Origin: Bathymodiolus brooksi
Taxonomy: Eukaryota; Mollusca; Bivalvia; Mytilida; Modiolidae
NCBI GenBank assembly: GCA_963680875.1
Contig: OY804579.1
Span: 12,291,506 to 12,355,505 of the forward strand
Direction of reading: 5' to 3'
Length of the DNA stretch: 64,000 nucleotides
Position 1 is the stretch's first letter. Every line of letters starts with the position of its first letter. The notes below the pieces were generated by a model. That model saw only the letters and a program-made list of their open reading frames with translations. It was not told the origin of the DNA and did not search any database. Position numbers and translations under genes: made by a program. Below are positions 36,721 to 46,536 of this stretch, one piece after another.

Positions 36721-37515
36721 GTCGGACATCCAGTACAAATCTGATACCGATGTGGTGAAAGCAGCAAAGAAGGCCTGTACCTCATACTTGAACCAGCGTG
36801 CCAGTGCCAAGTAGACTGATGCTTATATGATCAATTTTGTGATTTCTCTATGTTTACTTTCTTTCACTTACTGTGATTATATCTGTGACTTTTTAAGGGT
36901 AAATTCTGTGACTACATGTGATGAATAGTGACTTTTTAATTTTAGTGCTCTATGACTTTATTGTTCAGAACATTCTGTCTTCATTGTTATTGCTTTGTTA
37001 TAACCTTATGATTATGAATGATTATGAATATATTATAAATACAGTTTTTATCCTTCATTCCTCAAATGTAAACAATACATACTGAAATGGGATGCAGTTG
37101 GTTCATTACTGAAACAAACAAAAGGAATAAACAATAAAAACACGCATCAAATACTCGATAAAAACGTCGATAAAAAATCGCCAGTTATAAGACCAAATCT
37201 CCAGCCAAAAATGTGCAAATCTCCAGTTGTAGCATAGCAACTCTATCATATGTATGCAAACATACAAATATTCTGCAATCCAGTCATGAGAAAATGGATG
37301 GATGAACTTTTGAACCTTGAAGACATAATTTAATTGGTCAACAGAAAAAGAAAATGTAATCAACATTAAAAATGTAAAATTTAAATATGTAGGATGTAGA
37401 TGAACGATTTTTTTTTGTAATGACAATTGAAAATAACAAATTAACATTAACACACAAAGTCTAATATAGACCCAGCATGCTACAAAAATAGTCATTTATA
37501 AAAATATATAAATTA

Positions 37516-37716
37516 TTATACAGCATTTGTCTGTAAATCGTCCCACTCGTCACCACTATCAGAATCTGATAAATCATCTTCACCTAAGTCTGTGTCACTA
37601 ATTACTTCACTAGATAATTGGTCACCTTCCTCGTTAGTAGGCAACATAAATCTTGGTTGTTCTTGTGGTGAATTATTTGATCCACACTTATCAGGGTTTC
37701 TAAAATGTAGCTTGAC
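37516..37716 (-). CDS. PTEN: PTEN orthologue, last exon (C-terminal tail)
   Basis: PTEN removes the 3-phosphate from PIP3 and opposes PI3K signalling. On the minus strand a good acceptor (CTGTATTTCTTTAG, AG at 37717-37718) opens 66 codons and a TAA (37516-37518). The exon begins VKLHF, matching the human exon 9 start VKLYF at the same codon phase; that strand closes the C2 domain. The tail is acidic and Ser/Thr-rich (EVISDTDLGEDDLSDSDSGD, then EWDD), like the CK2/GSK3-phosphorylated human tail; its length (66) is close to the human 61. The protein ends TNAV: Val is last but position -2 is Asn, so the class-I PDZ motif of human PTEN (TKV) is altered. The 3' UTR seems to overlap the plus-strand unit ending near 37.1 kb. 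The partner exon is at 49231. Confidence 0.85.
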   Translation of the reverse strand, partial: VKLHFRNPDKCGSNNSPQEQPRFMLPTNEEGDQLSSEVISDTDLGEDDLSDSDSGDEWDDLQTNAV

Positions 37717-37940
37717 CTAAAGAAATACAGAAAAATAATTAAAACACATATACACAATGCATAATTAAAACTGCCAAGTGGCTATACAAATAATAAAATA
37801 CACTGTAGATGTTTCATGTTTACCGTAGTATTTATGGTTGACTCAAATTTGATCACCATATTTTATTCCACTTTTTACCTAGTTTTGATACTTGGCTCCA
37901 TGTCAAATGCAACAAGATATTGCACGCTACGTCATGCTAA

Positions 37941-38317
37941 GAATACCCCCACTCGTTCATTTGTAAGTCACACGGTAAACAGGAAGTAGATGTGCGGTAA
38001 ACCTGGAAAGGGGAGACACGGTACAAGTCACCATGCAAAGCCATATATCAAATATAAAATCATTTCTTCCAGTAGAAGCTGAGATAACTGTTACGAAAGT
38101 TTTCATTACAGCAAACATGAAAAATTCTAAGTAGCACTGTAAACAGGAAGTAGATGTGCGGTAAACCTGGAAAGGGGAGACACGGTACAAGTCACCATGC
38201 CAAAGCCATATATCAAATATAAAATCATTTCTTCCAGTAGAAGCTGAGATATCTGTTACGAAAGTGTGAACGGACGGACGGACATGGTGATTGCAATATA
38301 GCCCCCACTCATAGAGT
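37941..38317 (+). mobile_element. Tandem-core element B2 (family B)
   Basis: It begins gaatacccccactcgttc and ends with gacggacggac and atagcccccactc. Two 174-bp monomers start gtaaacaggaagtagatgtg at 37975 and 38149 and are nearly identical. The terminal hairpin is weak or degraded in this copy. Confidence 0.6.
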
Positions 38318-38432
38318 CATAATTTGTCATTTAAAGCCTTGAAATCTCAGGTTTGAAATGTGAAAAAAAAATTAGCTGAGTTTGTGTGATATTATCCAAC
38401 ATGAAACAATGCTGATGACATCTATTTACAAA

Positions 38433-39232
38433 AAGACGGACAATAAATACTAATCAACTAGCATTAAGAAGTACCATCCACTTCAGACGAACAATAAATA
38501 CTAATCAACTAGCATTCAGAAGTACCATCCACTTCAGACGGACAATACATACTAATCAACTAGCATTCAGAAGTACCATCCACTTCAGACGGACAATAAA
38601 TACTAATCAACTAGCATTCAGAAGTACCGTCCACTTCAGATGGACAATAAATACTAATCAACTAGCATTAAGAAGTACCGTCCACTTCAGACGGACAATA
38701 AATACTAATCAACTAGCATTCAGAAGTACCGTCCACTTCAGACGGACAATAAATACTAATCAACTAGCATTAAAAAGTACCGTCCACTTCAGACGAACAA
38801 TACATACTAATCAACTAGCATTCAGAAGTACCGTCCACTTCAGACGGACAATAAATACTAATCAACTAGCATTAAGAAGTACCATCCACTTCAGACGGAC
38901 AATAAATACTAATCAACTAGCATTAAAAAGTACCATCCACTTCAGACGGACAATACATACTAATCAACTAGCATTCAGAAGTACCGTCCACTTCAGACGG
39001 ACAATAAATACTAATCAACTAGCATTAAGAACTAGCATCCACTTCAGACGGACAATAAATACTAATCAACTAGCATTCAGAAGTACCGTCCACTTCAGAC
39101 GGACAATAAATACTAATCAACTAGCATTAAGAACTAGCATCCACTTCAGACGGACAATACATACTAATCTGAACTAGCATCCACTTCAGACGGACAATAA
39201 ATACTAATCAACTAGCATCCACTTCAGACAGA
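38433..39232 (+). repeat. Minisatellite, 51-bp unit, about 15-16 copies
   Basis: The unit is cggacaataaatactaatca + actagcattcagaagtaccg + tccacttcaga. Variants alternate cattcag/cattaag and ccgtcc/ccatcc, giving a patchy higher-order pattern. The last units are shortened. It lies within the PTEN intron. Confidence 0.95.
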
Positions 39233-39317
39233 ACTGTCACATACGTTATCAATTCATAGGTACAACTATAAGTTTTGTTCATCCATGAAGAACTCAAGTA
39301 AATAAAATAAAAACAAT

Positions 39318-39483
39318 TAAGTTTTTAGTGGGGTTTGTGTTACTCGAACTTTAGTTTTGTATGTTTTGTAGACTGTTGTTTGTCCTTTTGTACTTTTTCT
39401 TTTGGCCATTTTTATCTGTTTGTCTGTTCATCAATTTACACATTTTGATTACCCCTTTGGTATCTTCAAACTCTTCTTTTAAG
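39318..39483 (+). repeat. Family R 3' region, copy 3
   Basis: tttttagtggggtttgtgtt … ttttggccatttt … ggtatcttcaaactcttctt matches the tail of the RT element at 21440-22220. No coding part. Confidence 0.75.
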
Positions 39484-40090
39484 TGCTGTCCCTATACTAT
39501 ATATTTTTTTTTCACTTCTGGCCCAGTTGACTATATTACCATGACAATAATAATCTAATTAAAATTACCGGTAGACATTTGTTTGGCTTTCAAATATTTT
39601 GGCTTTGAGCATGCCTGATGAAGGTTATTACAGAAACACATCGTGCACACTAAATTTGATATCTATTTGATATTTATTGTACATGTATCTTTTTAGAAAT
39701 TGTTTCTTTAGCGATACACCAACTAATTTTACTTTTTATAATTTAGAACATTTCCTATAGTTTGCCAATAAGTACTGAATATCAACATATTTTGATTTTA
39801 ATTTACTCAGAGAAAATGTATCAAACATTAAAAAAAAGAAAATATTGTAGACAAACAGAAAGTAGATAAGCTACGCATTGGTAAACATGTCACAATGTAT
39901 GACCATTTTTTTTTAAAAAACCTTTGTATAACATATAAATCAAGTAATGGTACATGTACTGAACAAACATGACAGATGTGAGACTAAATTGTATCATGCC
40001 ACATGACATCTAGATAAAGGGGAAATTATTTTACAATGTTAATCTTATATTGGTCAGGAACAAAGTTTTTATTTCCCAACAAAGCAACCA
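39484..40090. other. AT-rich stretch, nothing recognised
   Basis: No feature found. Confidence 0.4.
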
Positions 40091-40385
40091 AATTGGTGGT
40101 GCAATGATTAACGTGCTCGCCTCAAGTGTGGTAGATCGTGGGTTCGAGCCCTGGTCGAGTCAAACTAAACACTATAAACAAGATGAACTGTGAGCTAAAG
40201 CTCGCTTATGATACCCCCACTCTTCGGCAAACAGGAAGTAGGAATCTGACGGGTCAAAAAACACTTCCCACAATATGGGGTACATATATGAAGCTTGTGA
40301 CCAAATATCAGATTTCTGCCTCAATAGTTGCTGAGAAAAATGCGACTAAAAATGGGCATATACAAAATGTATGTTCAATGTGTAT

Positions 40386-40483
40386 AAAAAGAAGATTTAA
40401 ATGTGAAAAGCTAACGGACGGACGGACGACAGACGCTTACCCATGACAAAAGCTCACATGGCCTATGGCCAGGTGAGCTAAAA
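40386..40483 (+). mobile_element. Family A 3' end remnant (A3c) inside B1
   Basis: aagaagatttaaatgtgaaa, a (acgg)n stretch and the hairpin agctcacatggcc-tat-ggccaggtgagct are all that remains of a family-A element. Its flanks within the B monomer (caatgtgtata / aatcaataaagtcgg) are the same as those of the full copy A3b. Confidence 0.8.
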
Positions 40484-40557
40484 ATCAATAAAGTCGGCAA
40501 ACAGGAAGTAAGAATCTGATGGGTCCAAAAACGCTTCCCACGATATGGAGTACCTCA

Positions 40558-41418
40558 GCGACCCCCTCTGTATAACGGCTTCCTTTTTTAGCCAATCTTA
40601 TTTATTCCTCTCCAGCGTTTTCCCGTGCATTCGACCTTTATATAACGACCCACTGTCTAACGCGACTAACGACCATGTTCTTTGGGTAAAAATCCTTCAT
40701 ATAACGACTATTAGAAGATTATTATCAAACCGGAAGTTAGATAATAAATAAACAAACACAGTCCTGACTTTGGAAAATTTTCCGTTTTGCCCGGCTGATG
40801 CAGCGATTGTTGCCAATATCCCTCTTGCTGATATCGGCATGATCTACTGACTGAGTCCATACCTGTTACTGGTTCATAATAATAGATTTTTCATATTAAA
40901 TGAAGTCACGATTAGCGTTATTGTGTATCCGCCATTTGTTTTACAGGTAAGATGTTCACGTGATGATTTATTATTGTTGTTTGGTTTATTTGGGTTTATT
41001 TCTTATTTATATTAAATATTTAAAATTGCTTACTATAGAAAATACCGTTTTAATCTTTCAGTTTTATAAATAAATAATCGTGAGTTTGAAAATTATTGAA
41101 TTATGAAGTACTGGTTCCCAGCATATATTTCTGTCAATATTCGTTTAACGTGCGGTAACAGATTAAGGTAAACACATGCTGATTGTGTGATTAGGCTATT
41201 TATAGCTTTCGGCGAGTGATCGAAGTTGAATTTTAACGTTTTGTCCGGAAATTTCATTAGTCTGTTATCAGTCAATATTGAATGACACGGAAGAAACGAA
41301 AGTTGCTGGCCCAAGTGGCCCGAGAATATCAACTGGCCCAGCGGGCCGATCTTTGCTCAGTTTGACTGGCCCGACCTTAAATATACTGACCACGGGCCAG
41401 CAGTTACGTCGACCCCTG
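40558..41418. mobile_element. pogo-type MITE inside B1
   Basis: It starts cagcgaccccctctgtataa and ends gtcgacccctg. It splits a B monomer between gtacct and atatgacgc, which are adjacent in other B copies. The words tataacgac resemble pogo/Tigger ends, but the inverted match is poor and the target duplication is unclear. The inner part (about 40868-41275) is an inverted copy of 47275-47700. Confidence 0.5.
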
Positions 41419-41679
41419 CTATATGACGCTTGTGACCAAATATCAGATTTCTGCCATCAACAGTTACTGAGAAAAATGCGACGAAAATTATCTTGGACGG
41501 ACGGAAGGACGGACAGACGGACAGAGGTAAAACAATATACCCCCTCCCCCTTCGGGGAGTGGGGGTATAAATAGGTATTTGTTGCTTCTCCTCTAAGCAT
41601 GCAGTATAAAGCAGAAAGAGTAAAGACTGCTTGGCTTGAAATCACGATAATGTGTCCGAGTGCCAGTGTTATCTAGTAT

Positions 41680-42125
41680 GTACATTTGTTGCCATGGTAA
41701 CTCACCCTTGTACCACCTCTTTCTACTAAAAGAAATGTAAGAAAATACCCAACCTACTTCGTTCCAACTGAGGAATATTTTTGACAGTCCATAAACCTCT
41801 TCAATAAAATGGAGGTTAAACATGGTGATCACAGTCTATTTTTCCTACCATATCAATAATCTTGGAACTTTGAGAAAGCAGTAATTTTCATCATGTTTGT
41901 ATTTGACCCTAGCATTGTTTATTTTCTGGTTCAAAACAATGTTCCTTACATCACACGGCAAATCAAAAACTTGTGATAACAAAAACAGTCAGTATTCTCC
42001 TTTGTAAGAAATAAATCTGGAAATAACAACATTGCATTCTTAAATCACCATAACAACCACTTTATTTATTTTAAACTATTTTCCAAAACTATGCAATTTA
42101 ATCATACTCGATAACTCTAGAATGC
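41680..42125 (+). repeat. Dispersed repeat, about 440 bp (partner at 31066)
   Basis: Same orientation and block order as 31066-31490, beginning near gttgccatggtaactcaccc. Divergence is substantial. Confidence 0.8.
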
Positions 42126-42244
42126 TATAGCTAAAGTTTAGCATAAAAAATCTACAAGCCTTGACGTGAATTGACTTGGAAAAGTGTAAAACAAGACACG
42201 AAAGACTGTTAGTAGATGTAAACCAGTAGAGATATAAAAATGTA

Positions 42245-44154
42245 GTTAAATGGGCATATACAAAATGTATGTTCAATGTGTATAAAAATCAACAAAGTCG
42301 GCAAACAGGAAGTAGGAATCTGATGGGTCCAAAAACACTTCCCACAATATGGGGTACCTATATGAAGCTTGTGACCAAATATCAGATTTCTGCCATCAAT
42401 AGTTGCTGAGAAAAATGTGAAGAAAAATGAGCATATATGTTCAATGTGTATAACTAGAGGCTCAGGTGAGCCTGTATCGCTCACCTGACATAAATAAGTC
42501 CTCTTAAGAATGTCTGCATGCTGAATACATCTAAGTTACTATTCAAATCCCATACTGCCATAGGGTTCTATGTTAAAACTATGTCTGCTCATGGCAGCCA
42601 TCTTGGATGGAGGTCGTGGTCACCGGACACAATTTTGAAAGTATACTACCCAAGGACCATCCATGCCATGTTTGCTTTAAATTGGCTGACTGGTTTCAGA
42701 AGAGAAGACTTTTAAACAATTTTCCCATAGGGTTCTATGTTAAAACTATGTCTGCTGACGGCGGCCATTTTGAACCGAGATCGGGATCACTGAACACAAT
42801 TTTGGAAGTTGACCACCTAAGGACCATCGATGACATGTTTGCTATATTGGCTTACTAGTTTCAGAGGAGAAGATTTTAAAACATTTTTTCCCATAGGGTC
42901 CTATGTTAAAACTACAGTATGTCTGCTGAAGGTGGCCATCTTGGATGGAGGTCAGGGTCACTGGACACAATTTTGAAAATTGACCACTTAAGGACCATCC
43001 ATGCCATGTTTGCTTTAAATTGGCTTACTGGTTTCAGAGAAGAAGATTTTTAAATATATTTCCCATAGGGTCCTATGTTAAAACTATGTTCGCTGATGGT
43101 TGCCATCTTGGATGGAGGTCGGGGTCACAGGACATAATTTTGAAAGTTGACCACCTAAGGACCATTCATCCCATGTTTGCTTTAAACTGACTTACTGGTT
43201 TCAGAGGAGAAGACTTTTAAACATTTTTTCCATAGGGTCCTATGTTAAAATTAAGTCGAGTCATGGTGGCCATCTTGAATTTCCGATCAGCAAACGATTC
43301 ACAAGTTTAGTACAGGACCACCCAATGATCATTTCTGCAAAGTCACAATTCAATTGGCTTAGTGGTTTCTAACTAGAAGATTTTTTAAATTTCGACCAAT
43401 CAGAACACATTATGGGCCCTGGCAGCCATGTTGGATTTCCGATCAGCGTCAAAAACAAAAAACTTGTATATGACCATCCAATGAACATTTCTGCCAAGTT
43501 TGATTCAAATCTGTTTTGTGGTTTCAGAAAAAAGGATGAAAATATGAAATTCCCATAGGGTCCAATGTTAAACTAAGTCGAGTCATGGCGGCCATCTTGA
43601 ATTTCCGATCGGCAAACGATTCACAAGTTTAGTACAGGACCACCCAATGATCATTCCTGCAAAGTCACAATTCAATTGACTTAGTGGTTTCTGACAAGAA
43701 GATTTTTAAAATTTCAGCCAATGAGAACACATTATGGACCCTGGCAGCCATGTTGGATTTCAAATCAGCACCAAAAACACAAACCTGGTAGAGGACCATC
43801 CAGTGAACATTTCTGGCAAGTTTGGCTGATTTCTGTTCAGCGGTTTCAGAGAAGAAGATTTAAATGTGAAAAGCTAAAGAACGGACGGACGACAGACGCT
43901 TACCCATGACAAAAGTTCACATGGCCTATGGCCAGGTGAGCTAACAATCAATAAAGTCGGCAAACAGGAAGTAGGAATCTGATGGGTCCAAAAGCGCTAC
44001 CCACGATATGGTATACCTATATGACGCTTGTGACCAAATATCAGATTTCTGCCATCAACAGCTACTGAGAAAAATGCGATGAAAAATATCTTGGACGGAC
44101 GAACAGACGTAAAACAGTATACCCCCCTCCCCCTTCGGGAAGCAGGGGTATAAT
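42245..44154 (+). mobile_element. Tandem-core element B3 (family B) carrying A3b
   Basis: B monomers lie at 42245-42451 and 43939-44154. The copy ends with gacggacgaacagac and the hairpin tacccccctcccccttcggg … agcaggggtata. The 5' end is missing. A complete family-A element occupies the middle. Confidence 0.75.
42452..43938 (+). mobile_element. Tandem-core element A3b (family A)
   Basis: Nearly identical to A3 (34579) over its first 0.9 kb but with two, not four, copies of the 322-bp unit (starts 43255, 43577). The 3' end is agttcacatggcc-tat-ggccaggtgagct, with one hairpin mismatch relative to A3, followed by aacaat instead of aaaaat. Confidence 0.85.
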
Positions 44155-44315
44155 TATAAATCAGCATACAAACATAACTTTGGTACTTGCCCTTTGTCAT
44201 GAATAGTTTGCATTTAATCAGTTGTTTCAAAGAAGATTATTTTTGCACTTTTGTAATATTCAATGTCATGTCTTGCAATATTAACCATCTTGGATTCATT
44301 ATTTGTTTGTTTTGT
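44155..44315. other. Short AT-rich spacer
   Basis: Nothing recognised apart from short T/G runs (tttgtttgttttgtttgttt near 44303). Confidence 0.4.
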
Positions 44316-44492
44316 TTGTTTGAAGGTGTTTAATGCCACTTTCAACAATATTTCAGCTATATCGTGGCGGTCAGTTTTATTGGTGGAGGAAACCGGAGGA
44401 CCCGGAGAAAACCATCAATCTGTTGCAAGTCAATGACAAACTTTATCAAATAATGTTGTGCACCTCACCCTGATCGAGATTCGAACTAACAA
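44316..44492 (-). repeat. SINE family T, copy 2 (inverted)
   Basis: It starts ggtgtttaatgccactttca and runs through ttattggtggaggaaaccgg to cgagattcgaact. It is the inverse of 32694-32936 with the head shortened. Confidence 0.7.
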
Positions 44493-44599
44493 CATCATCA
44501 TCTTGGATTCAATTAAACAGAAGTCACAACTTTTTAAAGGACTATAAAAAAAACCACCTTTCATGGTAAATTTGTTTTTAAAATGATTAAGTGGTGAAA

Positions 44600-44899
44600 G
44601 AAGGTATTTAAAACATTTTGTCCAATAGAATCGTGTGATAAACTAGGAAAGAAGGTATTTAAAACATTTTGTCCAATAGAGTCGTGTGATAAACTAGGAA
44701 TGAATGTATTTAAAACATTTTGTCAAATAGAATCGTGTGATAAACTAGGAAAGAATGTATTTAAAACATTTTGTCAAATAGAATCGTGTGATAAACTAGC
44801 AAAGAAGGTATTCAAAACATTTTGTCAAATAGAATCGTGTGATTATTAACTAAGAAGGTATTTAAAACATTTTGCCAAATAGAATTGTGTGATAAACTA
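44600..44899 (+). repeat. Minisatellite, 51-bp unit, about 6 copies
   Basis: The unit is gaaggtatttaaaacatttt + gtccaatagaatcgtgtgat + aaactaggaaa, with starts at 44600, 44651, 44702, 44753 and 44804. The fifth unit has a small rearrangement. Confidence 0.95.
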
Positions 44900-44946
44900 T
44901 GTCTTGTAGTGCTAACTATCTAGAACTTCCAATCAAGATACTGGTA

Positions 44947-45109
44947 CATTCTAACCTGCTTTAGTGACCACCTCTATTATGCAACAACATGTATTTTAAT
45001 TTCTCTTCCCAGTGCATTTCATATTAATTAAACCTGTATTTAGTGACCACTTGTCTTACGTGATCCTATTTCAATGTTTCCATGGCGTCACATAAGACAG
45101 GTTTGACTG
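44947..45109. mobile_element. pogo/Tc1-type MITE, copy 2
   Basis: Ends cattctaacctgctttagtg and ataagacaggtttgactg, flanked by TA. The right end is the same as that of the copy at 29372. Confidence 0.55.
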
Positions 45110-45554
45110 TATAAAACACAAACTACAATGGAAATTTTCAACTAATCATAATATTTTTTGTTTGTTTGATTCATATAGTGATGAGATTCTTTTTTCAGCT
45201 TTTTTGATTAAGTACAAAATGTCAGGAGCAATCAAATATTTTAGAAAAACAAAATGGTAAGAGAGTGTGTGTAAAAGATGAATGAAAGTGTTTATTACTA
45301 TTATGACATGTATTATAACACTTTATAGTAGTTCTTTCTGAAGACATGACATGTATTATAATATTCTACAGTAGTTGAATGTAAAATTATGTCATGCAGT
45401 GGTGGTCCACCTTGAATTTCTGATATTAAAGAAAATTATTTTGTAGAGAACCATCTCACTAATGGTTCAGTGGTTGCAGAAAAGACAAAGGTGTAAAAAG
45501 GTAACGGAAGTATACTATTATGATGGATGCTGAGTGGGAACAAATGCCCTCATG
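45110..45554. other. AT-rich stretch with a degraded A-like tail
   Basis: Around 45380-45510, 'gtggtggtccaccttgaatt' and 'tttgtagagaaccatc' are reminiscent of a decayed family-A monomer. No gene. Confidence 0.35.
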
Positions 45555-45711
45555 CAGTCTTTGTGCTAACCCACTTGCCCGAAGCCTGGGAAAAGTAAAA
45601 CTGGTTTTGGACAAGTGAAAATTATGAAAGAATTTGCTTGAATAAATATAATTTTTTTTTCTAAATTTCGCTTTTGGGCAAGTAGGTGAAAAAAAATTAG
45701 GGTAGAGATTA
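45555..45711 (+). mobile_element. MITE F copy 2
   Basis: Starts cagtctttgtgctaacccac, and the flanks ctcatg (45549-45554 and 45712-45717) look like a target duplication. The inner words cttgcccgaagcc and gcttttgggcaag pair. Confidence 0.65.
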
Positions 45712-45915
45712 CTCATGCTTCTTTGTAACAGTCTTATCTAAAGAAACACTGTTTGTAAGGAAGCAACAGCAGTGTGGGAAACGTTTTTTTCTTTTATTTC
45801 GCCATAGTTGCTTCAAAATTGTACTCGCCAAATTAGAATTGCACTTGCCAAGTTTGGCCAGTGGGTAGATATTTCTACTCGCCAATGATCTAATGCAAAT
45901 ATTTTACATGAGAAA

Positions 45916-46489
45916 TAAGATGAACTGTGAGCTAATGCTCACTTATGATACCGCCGCTCTTCGGCAAACAGGAAGTAGGAATCTGACGGGTCCAAAAACG
46001 CTTCCCACGATATGGGGTACCTATATGAAGCTTGTGACCAAATATCAGATTTCTGCCATTAATAGTTGCTGAGAAAAATGTGACGAAAAATGAGCATATA
46101 TGTTCAATGTGTATAAAAATCAACAAAGTCGGCAAACAGGAAGTAGGAATCTGATGGGTCCAAAAACGCTTCCCACGATATGGGGTACCTATATGAAGCT
46201 TGTGACCAAATATCAGATCTCTGCCATCAATAGTTGCTGAGAAAAATGTGACGAAAAATGTGCATATATGTTCAATGTGTATAGAAACCAACTAAGTCGG
46301 CAAACAGGAAGTAGGAATCTGACGGGTCCAAAATCGCTACCCACAATATGGAATACCTATATGATGCTTGTGACCAAATATTAGATTTCTGTCATCAACA
46401 GTTACTGAGAAAAATGCGACGAAAAATATCTTGGACGGACAGAGGTAAAACAGTATACACCCCTCCCCCTTTGGGGAGCGGGGGTATAA
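45916..46489 (+). mobile_element. Tandem-core element B4 (family B), complete
   Basis: The 5' end is aagatgaactgtgagctaat…gataccgccgctcttcgg. Three monomers of about 170 bp follow, then cttggacggacagagg and the hairpin tacacccctccccctttgg … agcgggggtata. It shows the uninterrupted junction gtgtataaaaatcaacaaag where A elements sit in B1 and B3. Confidence 0.8.
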
Positions 46490-46536
46490 TAACAAAGATT
46501 TATAACATCTTTATTCATTCTGCATACAAATCAGTT

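Larger units (their letters stand above)
34466..36814 (+). pseudogene. ORF split by nested insertion (unrecognised C-terminus)
   Basis: The segments 34466-34531 (22 codons from an ATG, ending KPLCKHESD) and 36728-36814 (28 codons and a TAG, starting IQYKSDTDVVKAAKKACTSY) are in the same frame. They become contiguous if the insertion at 34532-36720 and one copy of its 7-bp target duplication are ignored. The right part has unusually coding-like composition for this window and is followed by an AT-rich 3'-UTR-like stretch with AATAAA near 37126. As it stands, the left part runs into a stop within the element (HRGLL*). Alternatively, the right part is a true terminal exon with its acceptor at the cag of 36731-36733. 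Protein family not recognised. Confidence 0.4.
40179..41573 (+). mobile_element. Tandem-core element B1 (family B), nested in a SINE
   Basis: The 5' end is aagatgaactgtgagctaaa…gatacccccactcttcgg. The 3' end is the hairpin ataccccctccccttcgg…agtgggggtat, preceded by gacggacggaaggacggac. Monomers of about 172 bp carry ggcaaacaggaagtaggaat, cttcccacaatatggggtac, gcttgtgaccaaatatcaga and gttgctgagaaaaatg. The first monomer is followed by the 3' end of a family-A element, and the second is broken by a MITE. Confidence 0.8.
40091..41668 (+). repeat. SINE family S, split by a B element
   Basis: The head with box A (tggtggtgcaatgattaacg) and box B (gggttcgagccctgg) lies at 40091-40178. The body (taggtatttgttgcttctcc … gataatgtgtccgag) resumes at about 41572. 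The order and content match the uninterrupted copy at 3660. The word tataaa occurs at both junctions and may reflect the insertion site. Confidence 0.75.

Noticed and set aside
37106..37495. 129-codon minus-strand frame just downstream of the PTEN stop
   Set aside because: It lies in the likely 3' UTR, is rich in Phe/Leu/Tyr as expected from AT-rich DNA, and has no motif or splice signals.
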